A stretch of DNA of 64,000 nt, from NCBI RefSeq assembly GCF_025144145.1, contig NZ_CP083546.1:3878001-3942000 (forward strand), given 5' to 3'. A model generated the notes under the pieces. It made no database searches. It was not told the DNA's origin and saw only the letters and a program-made list of their open reading frames with translations. Below are positions 24,240 to 33,744 of the stretch, in pieces. The number at the start of each line of letters is the position of its first letter. Positions within the stretch are counted from its first letter, which is position 1. The DNA comes from Leisingera sp. M658 (GTDB taxonomy: Bacteria; Pseudomonadota; Alphaproteobacteria; Rhodobacterales; Rhodobacteraceae). Position numbers and translations under genes: made by a program.

Positions 24240-24301
24240 CTCCCGCCCGGCTTCGATCTGGCGATCTCATCCCATTGGGCCAAGCGCCGCTGGCGCGGCG
24301 C
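24240..24301 (-). repeat. Two-hairpin intergenic element, copy A3
   Basis: Reverse-strand copy: hairpin 1 GCGCCGC-GCCA-GCGGCGC, core GCCCAA, stem 2 with GATC-GCCA-GATC, block GGGCGGGAG. Stem 2 and its flanks match copy A1 almost base for base. It lies downstream of polA in a convergent region that also holds copy A4 in the opposite orientation. Confidence 0.8.
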
Positions 24302-24329
24302 GGCGATTGCCGCACTCTCTCCACTCCGG

Positions 24330-24378
24330 GTCAAGGGAGCCGCAAGGCTCCGCGCGTTCAGCGCGGCTTGCCCTTGAC
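24330..24378. repeat. Palindromic element, family B, copy B3
   Basis: Outer arms GTCAAGGG and CCCTTGAC (8 bp) enclose two small hairpins, AGCC-GCAA-GGCT and CCGCGC-GTTCA-GCGCGG. The same outer arms bound the larger element at 57713-57822. It lies in the 343-bp region between polA and the DUF2798 gene. Confidence 0.65.
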
Positions 24379-24407
24379 GCGGGCTTCACAGAAAACAATC
24401 GGAAACA

Positions 24408-24436
24408 CCCCTCAAGGGCAGGCCTGCCCTTAGGGG
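24408..24436. repeat. Long hairpin in the polA-DUF2798 gap
   Basis: CCCCT and AGGGG close a stem whose inner part AAGGGCAGG-CCTGCCCTT is fully self-complementary, with one bulged C. It lies between elements B3 and A4. No gene is visible in 24199-24541; the whole stretch is made of such inverted repeats. Confidence 0.6.
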
Positions 24437-24454
24437 CTTCCTAGCGGAACCTCT

Positions 24455-24524
24455 GCGCCGCGCCAGCGGCGCCACGCCCAACGGCTGCTGCAGCATCGCA
24501 GATGCAGCTTGCAGCGGGCGGGAG
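24455..24524 (+). repeat. Two-hairpin intergenic element, copy A4
   Basis: Hairpin 1 GCGCCGC-GCCA-GCGGCGC, core GCCCAAC, a long stem 2 (GCTGCAGCATC-GCA-GATGCAGC with extension) and block GGGCGGGAG followed by TTTTCCC. It lies between convergent polA and DUF2798 genes, 153 bp from the inverted copy A3. Confidence 0.8.
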
Positions 24525-24541
24525 TTTTCCCTTGCCCGGCC

Positions 24542-24778
24542 TCAGCCGTCGGCCGGTTTTTTGACCAGTTTTGCCACCAGCCGCCGCACCAGCGGTGCGG
24601 CCGTGAAGGCGACGGCAAACGCAATCGGCCAGCTGACCGACCAGGCCTGCATCCAGGCCTGCATAAACCCCGCACCAATCCCCAGAGCTTTCCAGGTCGC
24701 CACACCGGTCACAATGAAGGACATCAGCCCCGACAGGATCAGGCTGAACAGCAGAGGGGCAAAACGGGCGGGCAGCAT
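24542..24778 (-). CDS. DUF2798 small membrane protein
   Basis: A 78-residue protein with two hydrophobic segments (about residues 8-28 and 45-65), starting MLPARFAPLLFSLILSGLMS and ending in a lysine-rich tail (RRLVAKLVKKPADG). This arrangement and the sequence match DUF2798 proteins of the inner membrane. Function is unknown. Confidence 0.8.
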   Translation of the reverse strand: MLPARFAPLLFSLILSGLMSFIVTGVATWKALGIGAGFMQAWMQAWSVSWPIAFAVAFTAAPLVRRLVAKLVKKPADG

Positions 24779-24868
24779 CGGCGGGGTCCTTCCTGTGATC
24801 CTGCCGCCCTTATGCAGGCCGCCGCATCATATTTCAATTCACGAATGTAACAGCCCGCCTGCGGCGGC

Positions 24869-25621
24869 TTAACGCATCCAGCCAAGGCTGTCTTCGGTGC
24901 GCCGGGTCGAGGGCGTGTATTCGGCACTGACCCAGCCGTCATAACCGCTGGCGTCGATGGCGGCAAACAGCGCCGGGAAATCGACCGGACCGGTGCCTGG
25001 CTCGCAGCGTCCGGGTGCTGCACCGATCTGCACATGCACGGCGCGGGAGCCGAACATCTCCCAGACCTTGGCCGCATCGCCGTGGATCAGCTGGGCATGG
25101 TAGGCATCATACTGCAAACCGACATTGGGGCGGTCCACCGCCTCCAGCACCTCCATCGCCAGGTTGTAGTCGTCCAGGAAGTAACCGGGCTGGTCGCCGC
25201 TGTTCAAAGGTTCGATTGTGAACTGCTGCTCCGGCGCGCGGCCGGCGGCCCATTGCAGGTTCTCAACAAAGGTCCGCTGCGCCTCTGCACCCTTGGTATA
25301 GCCCGCCATCACATGGATCTTGCCAGCCTTCAGTACCTCGGCGTAGCGCAGCACCCTGCGGATGTCGCGCTGGAACCGGTCGACGCCCTCTGGGATGGCC
25401 GCATATCCGGGCGTGCCGCCGGTGTAATTCGGCGGCGGCGCGTTGATCAGCAGCAGCTCCAGCCCGTTGGCCAGCAGGGCGCGCTGGGTTTCCTTGGCGG
25501 CAAGCTCATAGGGGTAAAGGATTTCCACCGCTTCGAACCCCGCCGCCGCTGCGGCCTGGAACCGGTCGGGATAGGGCAGCTCGGCAAACAGCATCGAGAT
25601 GTTGGCTGCGAATCTGGGCAT
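24869..25621 (-). CDS. hyi: Hydroxypyruvate isomerase-like sugar isomerase
   Basis: A 250-residue xylose-isomerase-like TIM barrel. It begins MPRFAANISMLFAELP, as hydroxypyruvate isomerase and OtnI/Hyi proteins do. It carries the metal-binding segments VEILYPYE (about 40-47), IEPLNSGDQPGYFL and QYDAYHAQL. It probably interconverts hydroxypyruvate and tartronate semialdehyde or a related small keto-sugar. The in-frame residues upstream of this ATG were discarded because they do not resemble the family. No glyoxylate-pathway genes are adjacent, so the exact substrate is unsure. Confidence 0.85.
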   Translation of the reverse strand: MPRFAANISMLFAELPYPDRFQAAAAAGFEAVEILYPYELAAKETQRALLANGLELLLINAPPPNYTGGTPGYAAIPEGVDRFQRDIRRVLRYAEVLKAGKIHVMAGYTKGAEAQRTFVENLQWAAGRAPEQQFTIEPLNSGDQPGYFLDDYNLAMEVLEAVDRPNVGLQYDAYHAQLIHGDAAKVWEMFGSRAVHVQIGAAPGRCEPGTGPVDFPALFAAIDASGYDGWVSAEYTPSTRRTEDSLGWMR

Positions 25622-25783
25622 CGGGTTTCTCCTGGCTTCACGGTGGTTTATCCCGCGCAAATCCATGAGGCCAAGAGATAGAAAACGACGCATTGTCGCT
25701 TTCCCGCAATAGCTGAGGCCGCGATTCGGCTGCAGCTTCAGGAAACCGGCATGTTTCCGCCGGAAATCCGAAGGATAGCACCC

Positions 25784-26050
25784 ATGACGATGCGCCGCGA
25801 GCGCCTTACCGCAGGTCTTTCTGCGCCGCTGCCGGCAACTGGGTTTGGCGGCAATGCCCTGGCAGCAGCCGCGATGATCACCTAGTCAGCAGGCCTTCCA
25901 GCGGCTGAAATACTGCTGCTGATTTTCGGCCTGGTGCCGGTGATGTTGAGCCAGCTGTTGCGGCTGTCCTCGGTTGACCGGCTGGGGGTAATTGCCGCCC
26001 AGATCAAGCGGCCCAAGCCGGCAGAGCCGGTGGGCGGCAGCCGGGTTTAG
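25784..26050 (+). pseudogene. Broken small ORF with an internal TAG
   Basis: A frame from ATG 25784 to TAG 26048-26050 spans 88 codons but has an in-frame TAG at 25883-25885. The second half (EILLLIFGLVPVMLSQLLRLS, then basic residues) looks like a single membrane segment. Both halves stay in the same frame, which suggests one nonsense mutation in a small membrane protein. I do not recognise the family. It is the only coding-like content in 25622-26161. Confidence 0.4.
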
Positions 26051-26161
26051 CTCTACCGCGATTATCTACGTTGGCCTATCGCGTCAGTGGCGGGTGCGTA
26101 CTGCCTCCACCCGGACGAACGCTCACCGCATTAATCGGATACGCACCTTTTGGTTGCAGGT

Positions 26162-26770
26162 TTAGTCCGCTTCCAGCTCCACCGAAGGGATCAGCGGGAA
26201 AAACTCCCCGCCGGACCAGACCCCGAACCAGCCGTCGTGGTGCTCGCCCAGCTCCGCCAGCCGGTAGAAGCTTTTGCGGTCGATCAGCGCCTCCAGCCCG
26301 GCCCGCATCATAACGTACGGAGACGGCTCGCCGGTTTCGCCATCGCGTTCGGCCCGGACCGGATTCTCCGCCCCCGCCGCGGCAGTGTCGCCGATATTGG
26401 TGGTGAAGGTGATCAGCTGATCACGCCCCGCGCCTTCAACATCGAAATCCACCGCCACGAATGGTGCGTCCTCGACGGTGATTCCAACCTTTTCCACCGG
26501 GGTCACAAGGTAGTATTTGCCATCCTCCAGTTTGAGGATAGAGGCGAACAGCTTGACCAGTTCGAACCGGGTGAACGGCGTGCCGAGGTAATGCCAGCTG
26601 CCGTCACGGGCAATGCGGATGTCCAGATCCCCGCTGAACGGCGGGTTCCACAGGTGGACCGGCGGCAGCCCCCCGCGCTTCCTGGCTTCCTTGCCGGCCG
26701 CTTTGGCCGCCGCGGCAAGGCCTTCGGCATCGGGTGTCACAGCTTTTTGTCCGCTCATTGCTTTTGCCAT
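26162..26770 (-). CDS. DUF1285 domain-containing protein
   Basis: A 202-residue protein of the DUF1285 family: VHLWNPPFSGDLDIRIARDGSWHYLGTPF near residue 40 and the ending GVWSGGEFFPLIPSVEL are characteristic. An Ala/Lys-rich N-terminal stretch precedes the domain. The structural family has two similar beta subdomains, and no biochemical role is established. It is divergent from the moxR gene with only 52 bp between, an arrangement I have seen in related genomes, so it may share regulation with that operon. Confidence 0.9.
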   Translation of the reverse strand: MAKAMSGQKAVTPDAEGLAAAAKAAGKEARKRGGLPPVHLWNPPFSGDLDIRIARDGSWHYLGTPFTRFELVKLFASILKLEDGKYYLVTPVEKVGITVEDAPFVAVDFDVEGAGRDQLITFTTNIGDTAAAGAENPVRAERDGETGEPSPYVMMRAGLEALIDRKSFYRLAELGEHHDGWFGVWSGGEFFPLIPSVELEAD

Positions 26771-26822
26771 TTCCAGTCAGCACGATAGAGTAACAGCATA
26801 TATCCGGGAAACGAGGAATGTC

Positions 26823-27826
<1,004 letters not shown>

Positions 27827-27830
<4 letters not shown>

Positions 27831-28732
27831 CCAGAGAAACCGCCTCCGTTCCGGCCTCTGGGGCAGCAGCAGGGCTGCGGCACCGGGCCGAGGCCGCGGC
27901 CAGCGCCCTGCCGCCCTTGCTGGTGCAGGCGCGGCATTTGGCCGGGTCTGTCCTGATGGGGGAGCATGGCCGCCGCCGCGCGGGCACGGGGGATGATTTC
28001 TGGCAGTACCGGCCTGCGCAAGCGGGCGACAGCCGCCGGATGATCGACCACCGGCGTTCGGCCCGCGGCGACATCCAGTTTGTGCGCGAGCGGGAGTGGC
28101 AGATTTCCCAGACGGTGCATCTGTGGGTGGATACCGGCGCCTCAATGCGCTTTGCCTCCACGCCAAAGCTGCCGCAGAAGGCAGACCGCGCCAGGTTGCT
28201 GGCGCTGGCGGCCTCGGTGCTGATGGTGCAGGGCGGCGAGCGGGTTGGCCTGACCGGCGGCACCCTGCCGCCCCGGCGCGGCAATGTGCAGATCTTGCGG
28301 CTGGCCGAGGCGCTCTCGGACGACGCGGAACAGGATTACGCGCCGCCGAACGACCGCGCCCTGATCCCGCATGCCCGCGCATTGTTCATTTCGGATTTCC
28401 TGGGGCCGTCCGAACCGATGGAGCAGGCGCTGTCCAAGGCTGCGGCACGCGGCGTGCGCGGGGTGCTGTTGCAGGTTCTGGACCCGGCAGAGGAGGCCTT
28501 TCCGTTCTCCGGGCGCACGGTGTTTGAAAGCATCAAAGGCGGTGTCACACATGAAACATTGAAGGCCTCGGCGCTGCAGGAGCGCTATCTGGACCGGCTG
28601 GCCGAGCGCCGCAGCGTGCTGGAGCGCCTGTGCCGCGAGGCCGGCTGGCGGTTCGGCCAGCATCACACCGGCGATACGGCGCAAAATGCGCTGATGTGGC
28701 TTTACCACGCATTGGAGCGGACCGCGCCATGA
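27827..28732 (+). CDS. DUF58 domain-containing protein
   Basis: A 301-residue DUF58 protein starting at a GTG that overlaps the moxR stop. The DUF58 core contains DFWQYRPAQAGDSRRMIDHRRSAR (cut here to its key RPAQAGD-RRMIDHRRSAR pattern) followed by LWVDTGASMRF, where the aspartate resembles the start of a MIDAS site. No membrane segment is evident, so it is probably a cytoplasmic partner of the MoxR ATPase. The next gene starts within its stop codon (ATGA). Confidence 0.92.
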
Positions 28733-31512
28733 CCATGATTGCAGGCATCGGTTTTACCGCGCCCTGGCTTTTGCTGGGGCTCTTGGCTTTGCCGGTGCTG
28801 TGGCTGCTGTTGCGTGCGATACCGCCCGCCCCCAAGCGCCAGCCGTTTCCGGCGGTGACGCTGCTGCTGGGCCTCAAGGACGACGAGAGCCTGTCGGACC
28901 GCACCCCTTGGTGGCTCTTGCTGCTGCGGACACTGGCGGTGGCGGCGGCGATCATCGGGCTGGCGGGACCGGTTCTCAATCCCGCAACCGAAGAGGCAGG
29001 CGGCCGCGGGCCGCTGCTGATCGTGATGGATGCCAGCTGGGGCGGAGCTGCGGGCTGGAAACAGACCAGCGCCCAGGCCGCGGCGCAGCTGGAGGAGGCG
29101 GGCCGCGCCGGACGCCCGGTGGCCGTCCTGCGGCTGAGCGCGCCGGAACCCTTGCAGTTCCGCGCTGCCAGCGACTGGCAGCGGCAATTGGCCGGGCTGG
29201 CGCCGCTGCCCTGGCAGCCGGGGCCGGATCAGCTGCAGCAGGCCGTGGCCGCGATTGCCGCGGCAGAGGGCGGATTTGACACCGTCTGGTTCAGCGACGG
29301 GCTGGCGTATCCGGACCGCGGCAGAGTGATCGAAGCCCTGAGCCGCCGTGGTGATATCGAAGTTTTTGAGCAGCCGCTGCCGGTGCTGGGGCTGCAGCCC
29401 GCCAGCTATTCCGGCGGGGCGATCGAACTGACGGTGCAGCGCAGCCGCGCCGGGCCTGCACAGGAGGTTTCGGTGGTCGCGCAGGGCAAAGACCCCGGCG
29501 GCACCGCGCGCAGCCTGGCGGTGCTGCCGCTGCGGTTTGCGGATGGCGCCCGCAGCGCCACGGCTGAGCTGTCGCTGCCGGCCGAGCTGCGCGCGCGGCT
29601 GTCGCGGTTCGAAATCCGCGATGTGAAATCCGCAGGCGCAGTGGCGCTGACCGATGACAGCCTGCGGCGGCGCGAGGTGGCGCTGGTCTCCTCTGAAAGC
29701 GCCGATGAGGCGTTGGCGCTGCTGTCGCCGCTGCATTACCTGCGCCAGGCGCTGGCGCCTTCTGCCGAACTGCTGGAAGGCGCGCTGGCGGATCTGCTGC
29801 CTGCCAACCCGGATGTGATCGTGCTGGCGGATGTGGCGCGGCTGGCGCCCGCACAGGAAGAGGCGGTGATCACATGGGTGGAAAACGGCGGCCTCCTGTT
29901 GCGCTTTGCCGGGCCAAGGCTGGCCGCCAGCGACACCGCGCGCAGCGGCGAGGAACCCCTGATGCCGGTGCGGTTGCGCATTGGCGGCCGCAGCATTGGC
30001 GGCGCGATGAGCTGGGGCGAGCCCAAGACACTGGCACCCTTTGCCGAGGCCTCGCCCTTCTACGGGCTGGAGGTGCCGGGCGAGGTCTCGATCAGCTCGC
30101 AGGTGGTGGCACAGCCCGATCCGCAGCTGGCGGACCGGGTGATTGCCGAACTGGGCGACGGCACGCCGCTGGTCACCCGCAAGACGCTGGGCCAGGGTCA
30201 GGTGGTGCTGTTTCACGTGACTGCCAATGCAGAGTGGAGCAGCCTGCCGCTGTCCGGCCTGTTTGTTTCGATGCTGGAGCGGCTGGCGGTGTCTTCCTCT
30301 GCCGCCGCACCTACGGCTGCGGACCTGGAGGGCACCACCTGGACCCCGGTTGAAGTGCTGGACGGCTTTGGCCGGCTGGCGGCGGCGGAAACGCTGCCCG
30401 GCGTCAAAGGCCCGGATCTGGTGGCCGCACCCGCCGGGCCGGAGCTGCGCCCCGGCGTCTATGATGGCGGGCGCCGGATGCTGGCCCGCAATGTGCTGCG
30501 CCCAGAGGATGAGCTGCAGGCCGCGCGCTGGCCTGCCTCGGTTGCGGTCAGCAGCTATGACGCGCCGCAGGAGCTGCCGCTGGGCGGCGCGCTGCTGACG
30601 CTGGCGCTGGGGCTCTTGGCACTGGATGTGCTGGGTACGCTGGCACTCTCCGGCCTGCTGGGCGGTGCCCGGACTGCAGCTCTGGCAGCTGCGCTGGGGC
30701 TGGCGGCATGGGCCGCGCCGCAGGAGCTGCAGGCGCAGAACGTAGCGGCGCCTGAAGATTTCAGAGCGGCGGAGCTGGCCTCGGAACTAGTGCTGGCGCA
30801 TGTGCTGACCGGCGACCGGGAGGTGGACCGCATCGCAGCGGCCGGCCTGCGCGGATTGTCCGAGACGCTGTTCTTCCGCACCTCGGTTGAGCCTGCCGCC
30901 CCGGCGGGTGTCGATCTGGAGCGCGATGAGCTGGCGTTTTATCCGCTTCTGTACTGGCCGGTCACGCGGGATCAACCGCTGCCCTCGTCCCAGGCTTACG
31001 GCAAGCTGAACGCATACTTGCGGGCGGGCGGCATGATCCTGTTCGACACCCGGGATGCGGATCTGGCGGTCTCTGGCGCCACCAGCCCGGCGGCGCGGCG
31101 GCTCCAGCAGATTGCGCTGCCGCTGGACGTGCCGCCGCTGGAAGTGCTGCCGGAGGACCATGTGCTGACCCGTGCCTTTTACCTGCTGCAGGCCTTTCCC
31201 GGCCGCCACAGCCGCGGCCCGGTCTGGGTCGAGGCCGCACCGCCGGATGCCGAACAGGCCGAGGGCATTCCGTTCCGCAACCTCAACGACGGGGTGACGC
31301 CGGTGGTGATCGGCGGCAACGACTGGGCGGCGGCCTGGGCGGTGGACGGCAACGGGCGGCCCTTGCTGCCGGTCGGACGCGGCTATGCCGGCGAGCGGCA
31401 GCGCGAACTGGCGTTCCGGTTCGGCGTCAACCTGGTGATGCATGTGCTGACCGGCAATTACAAATCCGACCAGGTGCACGTGCCCGCACTGCTGGACCGG
31501 CTGGGGCAATAG
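28729..31512 (+). CDS. BatA-type N-terminus with DUF4159 C-terminus, membrane protein
   Basis: A 927-residue protein. The N-terminus has two membrane segments of the Aerotolerance/BatA type (APWLLLGLLALPVLWLLLRAIP and a second near residue 65). A long periplasmic or lumenal beta-rich region follows (about 85-610), then membrane segments at about 620-665. The C-terminal DUF4159 domain (about 690-900) contains YPLLYWPVT, LNAYLRAGGMILFDTRD and the ending FRFGVNLVMHVLTGNYKSDQ. DUF4159 resembles glutamine-amidotransferase-like folds without clear catalytic residues. The ATG sits in the DUF58 stop codon. Role within the MoxR system is inferred. Confidence 0.9.
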   Translation: MTMIAGIGFTAPWLLLGLLALPVLWLLLRAIPPAPKRQPFPAVTLLLGLKDDESLSDRTPWWLLLLRTLAVAAAIIGLAGPVLNPATEEAGGRGPLLIVMDASWGGAAGWKQTSAQAAAQLEEAGRAGRPVAVLRLSAPEPLQFRAASDWQRQLAGLAPLPWQPGPDQLQQAVAAIAAAEGGFDTVWFSDGLAYPDRGRVIEALSRRGDIEVFEQPLPVLGLQPASYSGGAIELTVQRSRAGPAQEVSVVAQGKDPGGTARSLAVLPLRFADGARSATAELSLPAELRARLSRFEIRDVKSAGAVALTDDSLRRREVALVSSESADEALALLSPLHYLRQALAPSAELLEGALADLLPANPDVIVLADVARLAPAQEEAVITWVENGGLLLRFAGPRLAASDTARSGEEPLMPVRLRIGGRSIGGAMSWGEPKTLAPFAEASPFYGLEVPGEVSISSQVVAQPDPQLADRVIAELGDGTPLVTRKTLGQGQVVLFHVTANAEWSSLPLSGLFVSMLERLAVSSSAAAPTAADLEGTTWTPVEVLDGFGRLAAAETLPGVKGPDLVAAPAGPELRPGVYDGGRRMLARNVLRPEDELQAARWPASVAVSSYDAPQELPLGGALLTLALGLLALDVLGTLALSGLLGGARTAALAAALGLAAWAAPQELQAQNVAAPEDFRAAELASELVLAHVLTGDREVDRIAAAGLRGLSETLFFRTSVEPAAPAGVDLERDELAFYPLLYWPVTRDQPLPSSQAYGKLNAYLRAGGMILFDTRDADLAVSGATSPAARRLQQIALPLDVPPLEVLPEDHVLTRAFYLLQAFPGRHSRGPVWVEAAPPDAEQAEGIPFRNLNDGVTPVVIGGNDWAAAWAVDGNGRPLLPVGRGYAGERQRELAFRFGVNLVMHVLTGNYKSDQVHVPALLDRLGQ

Positions 31513-31521
31513 GGGAACCCG

Positions 31522-33564
31522 ATGACACAGACGATCCTGTTTGACCCGCTGGTGCCATGGCCGGTGATCTGGGCTGCGGGTGCCATAACCCTGGCGGCGC
31601 TGGTGCTGGGCCTGTGGAGGGGCCTGTCAGGCTGGGCGCTGCGGGCGCTGGCGGCGCTTGTACTGCTGGCCGCGCTGGCAGGCCCGGTGCATCAGAGCGA
31701 GGATCGCGCCCCTTTAAGCGACATCGTGATTGTGGCCGAGGATCAGACTGCCAGCCAGCAGCTGCGCAGCCGCCCGGAACAGATGGCGCGGGCACGGACC
31801 CAGCTGAAGGCAGCATTGGCGGCCCGGGCAGGCACTGAGGTGCGCTGGGTCACCGTTCCGGACAGTGAAGGCGACGCGGGCACACGGCTGATGGCGGCAG
31901 TGGCCGGGGCACTGGCGGATGAGCCACGGGCGCGGGTGGCCGGCATCATTGCCCTGTCCGACGGGCAGGTGCATGACGCGGATCAGGTGCTGAACCTGCC
32001 TGCGCCGATGCATTTGCTGCTGACGGGCCGAAAAGACGATTGGGACCGCCGCCTGATCGTGAAAAACGCCCCCGGCTTTGCGATCATCGGCGAGCCGGTG
32101 AAGCTGACGCTGCGGATCGAGGATCAGGGTGCGGTGCCGGTTCAGGGTGGCTTTGCGGATCTGAACATTTCAGTCGGCGGCGACGCGCCGCAGCGTTTCA
32201 CCCTGCCAATCGGCGTCGATTTCGAGCTGCCGATGGTGCTGCAGCACGGCGGGCGCAATGTAATCAGGTTCAGCGTGCCGGAAGAGCCGGGCGAGCTGAC
32301 GGCGCGCAACAACCAGGCCTTGGTGCAGATCAACGGGGTGCGCGACCGGCTGCGGGTGCTGCTGGTCTCGGGCGAACCGCACGCGGGCGGGCGCACCTGG
32401 CGCAACCTGTTGAAATCCGACAGCGCCGTGGATCTGGTGCATTTCACCATCCTGCGCCCGCCGGAAAAACAGGATGGCGTGCCGGTGGAGGAGCTGTCGC
32501 TAATCGCCTTCCCGACGCGCGAGCTGTTCCTGGAGAAAATCGACGATTTCGACCTGATCATCTTTGACCGCTATAAGCGGCGCGGCATTCTGCCAGCGGT
32601 CTATCTGGACAATGTGGCCAATTACGCGATGGGCGGCGGCGCGGTGCTGGTGGCCGCCGGCCCCGATTTTGCCAGCGCCGACAGCATCTACCGCTCGCCG
32701 CTGTCGCTGATCCTTCCCGCCGAACCCTCGGCGCGGGTGCTGGAAGAGGCCTACCGCCCGGAAGTGACGGATCTGGGCAAGCAGCATCCGGTGACCTCGG
32801 GACTGGAGGGGGCTGCGGACTGGGGCCGCTGGCTGCGCCAGGTTGAGCTGCGCCGCCCCGAGGGCCATGTACTGATGAACGGCGCGGGCGAACGCCCCCT
32901 TCTGGTGCTGAACCGGGTGGGCGAGGGGCGGGTGGCGCTGCTGGCCTCGGACCATGCCTGGCTGTGGAGCCGCGGCTATGAAGGCGGCGGGCCGCAGCTG
33001 GAACTGCTGCGCCGTCTCGCCCATTGGATGATGAAAGAACCGGAACTGGAGGAAGAAGCACTGTGGGCTGAGGCCTCGGGCCAGCGGATGCGTATCCTGC
33101 GCCGCACGCTTGCCGGTCAGGCAGGGCCGGTGACGGTGACCAACCCGGATGGCTCCACCGTGGAGCTGGCGCTGCGCCAGACTGCGCCGGGACAGTGGGA
33201 GGCCCGTTATGAAGGCCCGGAAGCGGGGCTGTACCGGCTGGAAGAAGGCGGCGAGACGGCAGTGGCCGGGCTGGGGCCCGCGGCACCGAAAGAATTCGAG
33301 GAAACCATTGCCACCGACGAAGTTCTGGCGCCGGTTCTGGAACCTTTGCGCGGCGGTGTGCTGCGGCTGGAGGAGGGTATGCCGTCCTTACGCAACGTGC
33401 GGGCCGGGCGCCCGGCGGCGGGACGCGGCTGGATCGGACTTACGCCGCGCGCGGCTTATGAGACTCTCTCGGTCAGCCAAGGACCGCTGCTGCCCGGCTG
33501 GCTGGCGCTGGTTATGGCGTCTTTCTTTATCGTCGCGGGCTGGCTGCGGGAAGGGCGGCGGTAG
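31522..33564 (+). CDS. Large membrane protein of the MoxR operon (GATase1-like)
   Basis: A 680-residue protein with two N-terminal membrane segments (about residues 12-30 and 35-58), a large extracytoplasmic part, and one C-terminal segment (LLPGWLALVMASFFIVAGWL). The middle (about 275-480) matches the glutamine-amidotransferase-like domain found in these clusters: LRVLLVSGEPHAGGRTWRNLL, LIIFDRYKRRGILP and EGRVALLASDHAWLWSRG. It starts 9 bp after the DUF4159 gene and closes the moxR operon. Such clusters are linked to envelope stress or aerotolerance, but no substrate is known. Confidence 0.87.
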   Translation: MTQTILFDPLVPWPVIWAAGAITLAALVLGLWRGLSGWALRALAALVLLAALAGPVHQSEDRAPLSDIVIVAEDQTASQQLRSRPEQMARARTQLKAALAARAGTEVRWVTVPDSEGDAGTRLMAAVAGALADEPRARVAGIIALSDGQVHDADQVLNLPAPMHLLLTGRKDDWDRRLIVKNAPGFAIIGEPVKLTLRIEDQGAVPVQGGFADLNISVGGDAPQRFTLPIGVDFELPMVLQHGGRNVIRFSVPEEPGELTARNNQALVQINGVRDRLRVLLVSGEPHAGGRTWRNLLKSDSAVDLVHFTILRPPEKQDGVPVEELSLIAFPTRELFLEKIDDFDLIIFDRYKRRGILPAVYLDNVANYAMGGGAVLVAAGPDFASADSIYRSPLSLILPAEPSARVLEEAYRPEVTDLGKQHPVTSGLEGAADWGRWLRQVELRRPEGHVLMNGAGERPLLVLNRVGEGRVALLASDHAWLWSRGYEGGGPQLELLRRLAHWMMKEPELEEEALWAEASGQRMRILRRTLAGQAGPVTVTNPDGSTVELALRQTAPGQWEARYEGPEAGLYRLEEGGETAVAGLGPAAPKEFEETIATDEVLAPVLEPLRGGVLRLEEGMPSLRNVRAGRPAAGRGWIGLTPRAAYETLSVSQGPLLPGWLALVMASFFIVAGWLREGRR

Positions 33565-33597
33565 GCGGTTTCAACCGGTTTCACAACGGGCGGGGTC

Positions 33598-33670
33598 CTC
33601 CCGCCCACCGCAGGTTTCCTGCCGGACCCCCGCGAAAGTTGGGCCATGCGCCGCGCCAAAGGCGCGGCGC
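33598..33670 (-). repeat. Two-hairpin intergenic element, copy A5
   Basis: Reverse-strand copy: hairpin 1 GCGCCGCGCC-TTT-GGCGCGGCGC (10 bp), core GCCCAAC, stem 2 with GGCAGG-AAA-CCTGCC-like arms, then GGGCGGGAG. It lies between the convergent MoxR operon and pbpC. Confidence 0.78.
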
Positions 33671-33744
33671 GGGTCGCTTCGGGCGCAGCCCGAAGCGAAA
33701 CACCTCTGCCCGGCAGTGCCCCGCGTCGATTGACGCCACCCGCA

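Noticed and set aside
28702-30216. Long minus-strand frame opposite the DUF4159 gene
   Set aside because: His/Arg/Gln-rich shadow of a gene that sits in a tight operon.
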